A DNA stretch of 10,119 bases from an uncultured Actinomycetes bacterium (GTDB taxonomy: Bacteria; Actinomycetota; Coriobacteriia; Coriobacteriales; RUG844), in NCBI GenBank assembly GCA_900313875.1, contig OMSY01000040.1, forward strand, positions 1 to 10,119, read 5' to 3'. Position 1 is the stretch's first letter. Each line of letters starts with the position of its first letter. A model generated the notes under the pieces. It was not told where the DNA came from, made no database searches, and saw nothing but the letters and a program-made list of their open reading frames with translations. A program made the translations under genes and the position numbers. This document shows positions 8,356-10,119 of the stretch, in pieces.

Positions 8356-8386
8356 GGGAACCTTGCTATCCGGGGAACCTTGTTAT
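8354..8386. repeat. Tandem CCGGGAACC units next to the murJ stop
   Basis: CCGGGAACCTTGCTAT (8354-8369) is followed by CCGGGGAACCTTGTTAT (8370-8386). These carry the inverted form of the GGTTCCCGG core and end one base before the murJ stop codon. Confidence 0.8.
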
Positions 8387-8387
8387 C

Positions 8388-10028
8388 CTATCCGCGCCGA
8401 AACCGTCCGATGAGACGTGTGAAGATGCTCATCTCCTCGACCTTGAGGAGGGCGCAGATACCGTAGACGACCATGAGGCCGCATCCACCGGCGACGAGGA
8501 TGTGCATGAACGCCCCCGCGATGCTGGTCGTCTGGCCAAGCAGGCGGTTGAGTCCGTAGGCGATCCCACCTCCTGCTGCGGAGGCGACGAGCACGCGTGC
8601 GAGCAGGCCACGGAGATCGCCCTTCGTGAAGGAACCGATGCGCCTTCTCAGGATGAGGTAGAGCACGATGAACATCAGCGAGAAGAAGCAGATGTCGGCG
8701 ATGGGGATGCCGATGAGACCGAGTCCGCTCCAGCTCCCGACGCCCATCGTGAGCAGTGCATACAGCGACATCTGCAGCAGGCTGATCAGCGTGTTTACCT
8801 TCGTGACGGTCATGAGGTCCTTTCGCGCGCTGAAGGCGAAGTAAAGGTACATGTATCCGGCGTAGAAGGGGAGGCACACCGCCCACCAGCGCAGTACCTG
8901 CGCCACCATCGCGATGTCATCGGCGGTGAAGCGTCCTGCATGATACAGAGTCACGAGCATGGATGACATCACGTAGAGCAACGTCGCCATCGGGATGATG
9001 AGGAAAAAGGTCCCGCGCAGTCCCGAACGGACGTTGTCCCTGAATGCCGACAGGTCTCCTTTGGCAGCTGACGAGCTCATCTCCGTGAACATGGCGGTCG
9101 ACAGTGCCACGGCGAGCACCCCATAGGGCAGCTGGTACCATAGCCACGCATACGACAACGTCGAGGGTCCCATCTCCGAAACCCCCAGCGAGAAGGCGTT
9201 GCGTACCGAGACGCAGACCAGGTTGACCGCGGTGAAGATGATGGCGGGAACGGCGAGGCGCGCGGTCTCGCCGAGAGCGTACCCGCGCAGCTTGATGCCG
9301 TGGCGGAACCGGAAACCGCTCTTGCGCAGGCTGGGAAGCTGTGCGATGACCTGCATCGCCACGCCGAGGCTCGTGCCCGTGGCAAGCCAGACCTTGGCGA
9401 GGCCGGGGTTGAGGTGCGAGAGTGGCACGAACCCGAAGAACGTCACAATCACGATCAGGTTGTTGAACACCGGGCCGAGTGCTGGCCAGAGGAAGCGTTT
9501 GTTGGCGTTCAGCACGCCGGAGACGATGGCGCTCGCTCCATAGAACGCGATCTGGATAGCGAAGAAACGGAAGAAGAACGTCGCCATCTCGGCGTCCTCG
9601 CCGCCGGTCACGAACGTCTGAGTCTTGATGACCTGCGGTGCGAAGATGGTCGCAAGCGCCGCAATGACGAAGAGTCCCGAGACGAAGAGGTTGAGGAGGT
9701 TCGCCGCGTAGGCGTTTGCGCCATCCTCGCCGTGCTCCTTGCGCTGTGAGAGGTAGATGGGCAGGAACGCTGTCGAGAGCACGCCGCCGGCAACGAGCTC
9801 GTAGAGCATGTTCGGGACCGAGTTCGCGATCTGATAAGCGGAGGTGAGCAGGGTGTTCCCAAGTGCGAACGCGCAGGCCCAGGTACGCAGGAAACCGGTG
9901 ACGCGCGAGAGCAGGGTGGCAGCGGAGATCATCGCGGTAGATCGTGCGACCGTGCTCCTCCCCTCCGCTGCAGGGCCAGTTCCCCTCTCGGAGGCATCAT
10001 TCGCCGTGCGAGTTGCCTCATCTGCCAT
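8388..10028 (-). CDS. murJ: Lipid II flippase MurJ (MviN family)
   Basis: MurJ is a polytopic inner-membrane MOP-superfamily transporter that flips lipid II for peptidoglycan synthesis. The 546-residue protein begins with about 28 hydrophilic residues and then shows the MviN signature AATLLSRVTGFLRTW (36-50, with R42 and R48). TSAYQIANSVPNMLYE (62-77) and LVAGGVLSTAFLPIY (78-92) follow; the VAGG/TAFLPIY form is typical of Gram-positive and actinobacterial homologues. Hydrophobic segments recur along the chain (for example about 110-130, 151-173, 187-204, 257-275, 292-312, 340-361, 380-400, 411-430, 437-460, 476-492, 503-528), in line with the expected 12-14 helices. A positively charged tail (GRFRRG) ends it. 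The minus-strand ATG has an excellent Shine-Dalgarno. The gene faces recN convergently and is flanked on both sides by the same repeat family. Paralogous MOP flippases exist, so the symbol is slightly less sure than the family. Confidence 0.92.
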   Translation of the reverse strand: MADEATRTANDASERGTGPAAEGRSTVARSTAMISAATLLSRVTGFLRTWACAFALGNTLLTSAYQIANSVPNMLYELVAGGVLSTAFLPIYLSQRKEHGEDGANAYAANLLNLFVSGLFVIAALATIFAPQVIKTQTFVTGGEDAEMATFFFRFFAIQIAFYGASAIVSGVLNANKRFLWPALGPVFNNLIVIVTFFGFVPLSHLNPGLAKVWLATGTSLGVAMQVIAQLPSLRKSGFRFRHGIKLRGYALGETARLAVPAIIFTAVNLVCVSVRNAFSLGVSEMGPSTLSYAWLWYQLPYGVLAVALSTAMFTEMSSSAAKGDLSAFRDNVRSGLRGTFFLIIPMATLLYVMSSMLVTLYHAGRFTADDIAMVAQVLRWWAVCLPFYAGYMYLYFAFSARKDLMTVTKVNTLISLLQMSLYALLTMGVGSWSGLGLIGIPIADICFFSLMFIVLYLILRRRIGSFTKGDLRGLLARVLVASAAGGGIAYGLNRLLGQTTSIAGAFMHILVAGGCGLMVVYGICALLKVEEMSIFTRLIGRFRRG

Positions 10029-10034
10029 TCGGAT

Positions 10035-10042
10035 TCCTCCCC
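10035..10042 (-). promoter_or_regulatory. Ribosome binding site of murJ
   Basis: On the minus strand GGGGAGGA sits six bases before the ATG at 10028, a near-ideal Shine-Dalgarno that fixes this start. No convincing -35/-10 pair is visible in the remaining upstream sequence, part of which is repeat. Confidence 0.75.
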
Positions 10043-10083
10043 ATCAGCGTGCGTCTCGTGTCTTGTTGCCATGACCGGCTTTC

Positions 10084-10119
10084 GGTTCCGGGAACCAAAG
10101 GGTACCGGGAACCAAAGGG
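10084..10119. repeat. GGTTCC/GGAACC repeat cluster upstream of murJ
   Basis: The palindrome GGTTCC-G-GGAACC (10084-10096) overlaps two copies of CCGGGAACCAAAGGG (10088-10102 and 10105-10119) with a 17-bp period; the cluster runs to the window edge and may continue. Read on the minus strand, the unit is CCCTTTGGTTCCCGGTACC, sharing its core with the array downstream of murJ. Its centre is about 60 bp upstream of the murJ start, so it may overlap the promoter or 5' leader. Confidence 0.85.

Larger units (their letters stand above)
8207..8387. repeat. Repeat-rich gap between convergent recN and murJ
   Basis: This 181-bp gap holds almost only short repeats. Its parts are a pair of 22-bp direct repeats, an array of GGTTCCCGGTACCG units, an odd-centred palindrome GGTTCCGGGAACC, and tandem CCGGGAACC units touching the murJ stop. 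GGTTCCCGG at 8311-8319 can pair perfectly with CCGGGAACC at 8354-8362 (34-base loop), so transcripts from either side could fold. A loose CCGGC/GCCGG pair (8209-8213, 8228-8232) follows the recN stop. No U-rich tract marks a classical intrinsic terminator, although the convergent setting calls for termination somewhere here. No ORF of note is present. Confidence 0.8.

Noticed and set aside
8231..8386. CRISPR array
   Set aside because: Units are 14-22 bp, spacers are very short and themselves repetitive, unit orientation is mixed, and no cas gene is present.

Overview
The window is a compact, high-GC stretch of chromosome from what looks like an actinobacterium. Class Coriobacteriia (Olsenella/Atopobium/Collinsella-like) is my best guess. 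I base this on the GC-rich third codon positions combined with a Firmicutes-like gene order that includes an Asp23-family gene after accC. The placement is inference, since no database search was possible. All genes are housekeeping types. I see no rRNA, tRNA, CRISPR array, transposase, phage gene or defence system.

Layout. Positions 1-8206 hold a co-directional plus-strand run: the last codons of accB, then accC (biotin carboxylase), an Asp23/Gls24-family gene, nusB, xseB, dxs, tlyA, nadK and recN. Gaps are at most about 70 bp, and nusB and xseB overlap by ATGA, so much of the run is probably co-transcribed from a promoter left of the window. A 181-bp repeat-rich gap (8207-8387) separates recN from the convergent minus-strand gene murJ (8388-10028). 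The last 91 bp are the murJ upstream region, with a strong Shine-Dalgarno and another repeat cluster at the window edge.

How the genes fit together. AccB and AccC are the carboxylation half of acetyl-CoA carboxylase, which makes malonyl-CoA for fatty acids, and the Asp23 protein is a likely partner or modulator. NusB serves rRNA antitermination and TlyA methylates rRNA. XseB and RecN act in DNA repair, Dxs opens the MEP isoprenoid pathway, NadK makes NADP+, and MurJ flips lipid II. Dxs and MurJ are connected through undecaprenyl-linked cell-wall precursors. The order is a shortened form of the Bacillus accB-accC-yqhY-nusB-folD-xseA-xseB-ispA-dxs-yqxC-argR-recN cluster, with folD, xseA, ispA and argR absent and nadK present.

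The most interesting signal is a short repeat family with the core GGTTCCCGGTACCG and its inverted form CCGGGAACC. It is clustered on both sides of murJ. Related sequence appears in the extended tail of xseB, at the tlyA start codon, and possibly in a rare-codon patch near the 3' end of dxs. I found no convincing new multi-gene system; the repeat family and its apparent spread into coding sequence are what deserve a second look.
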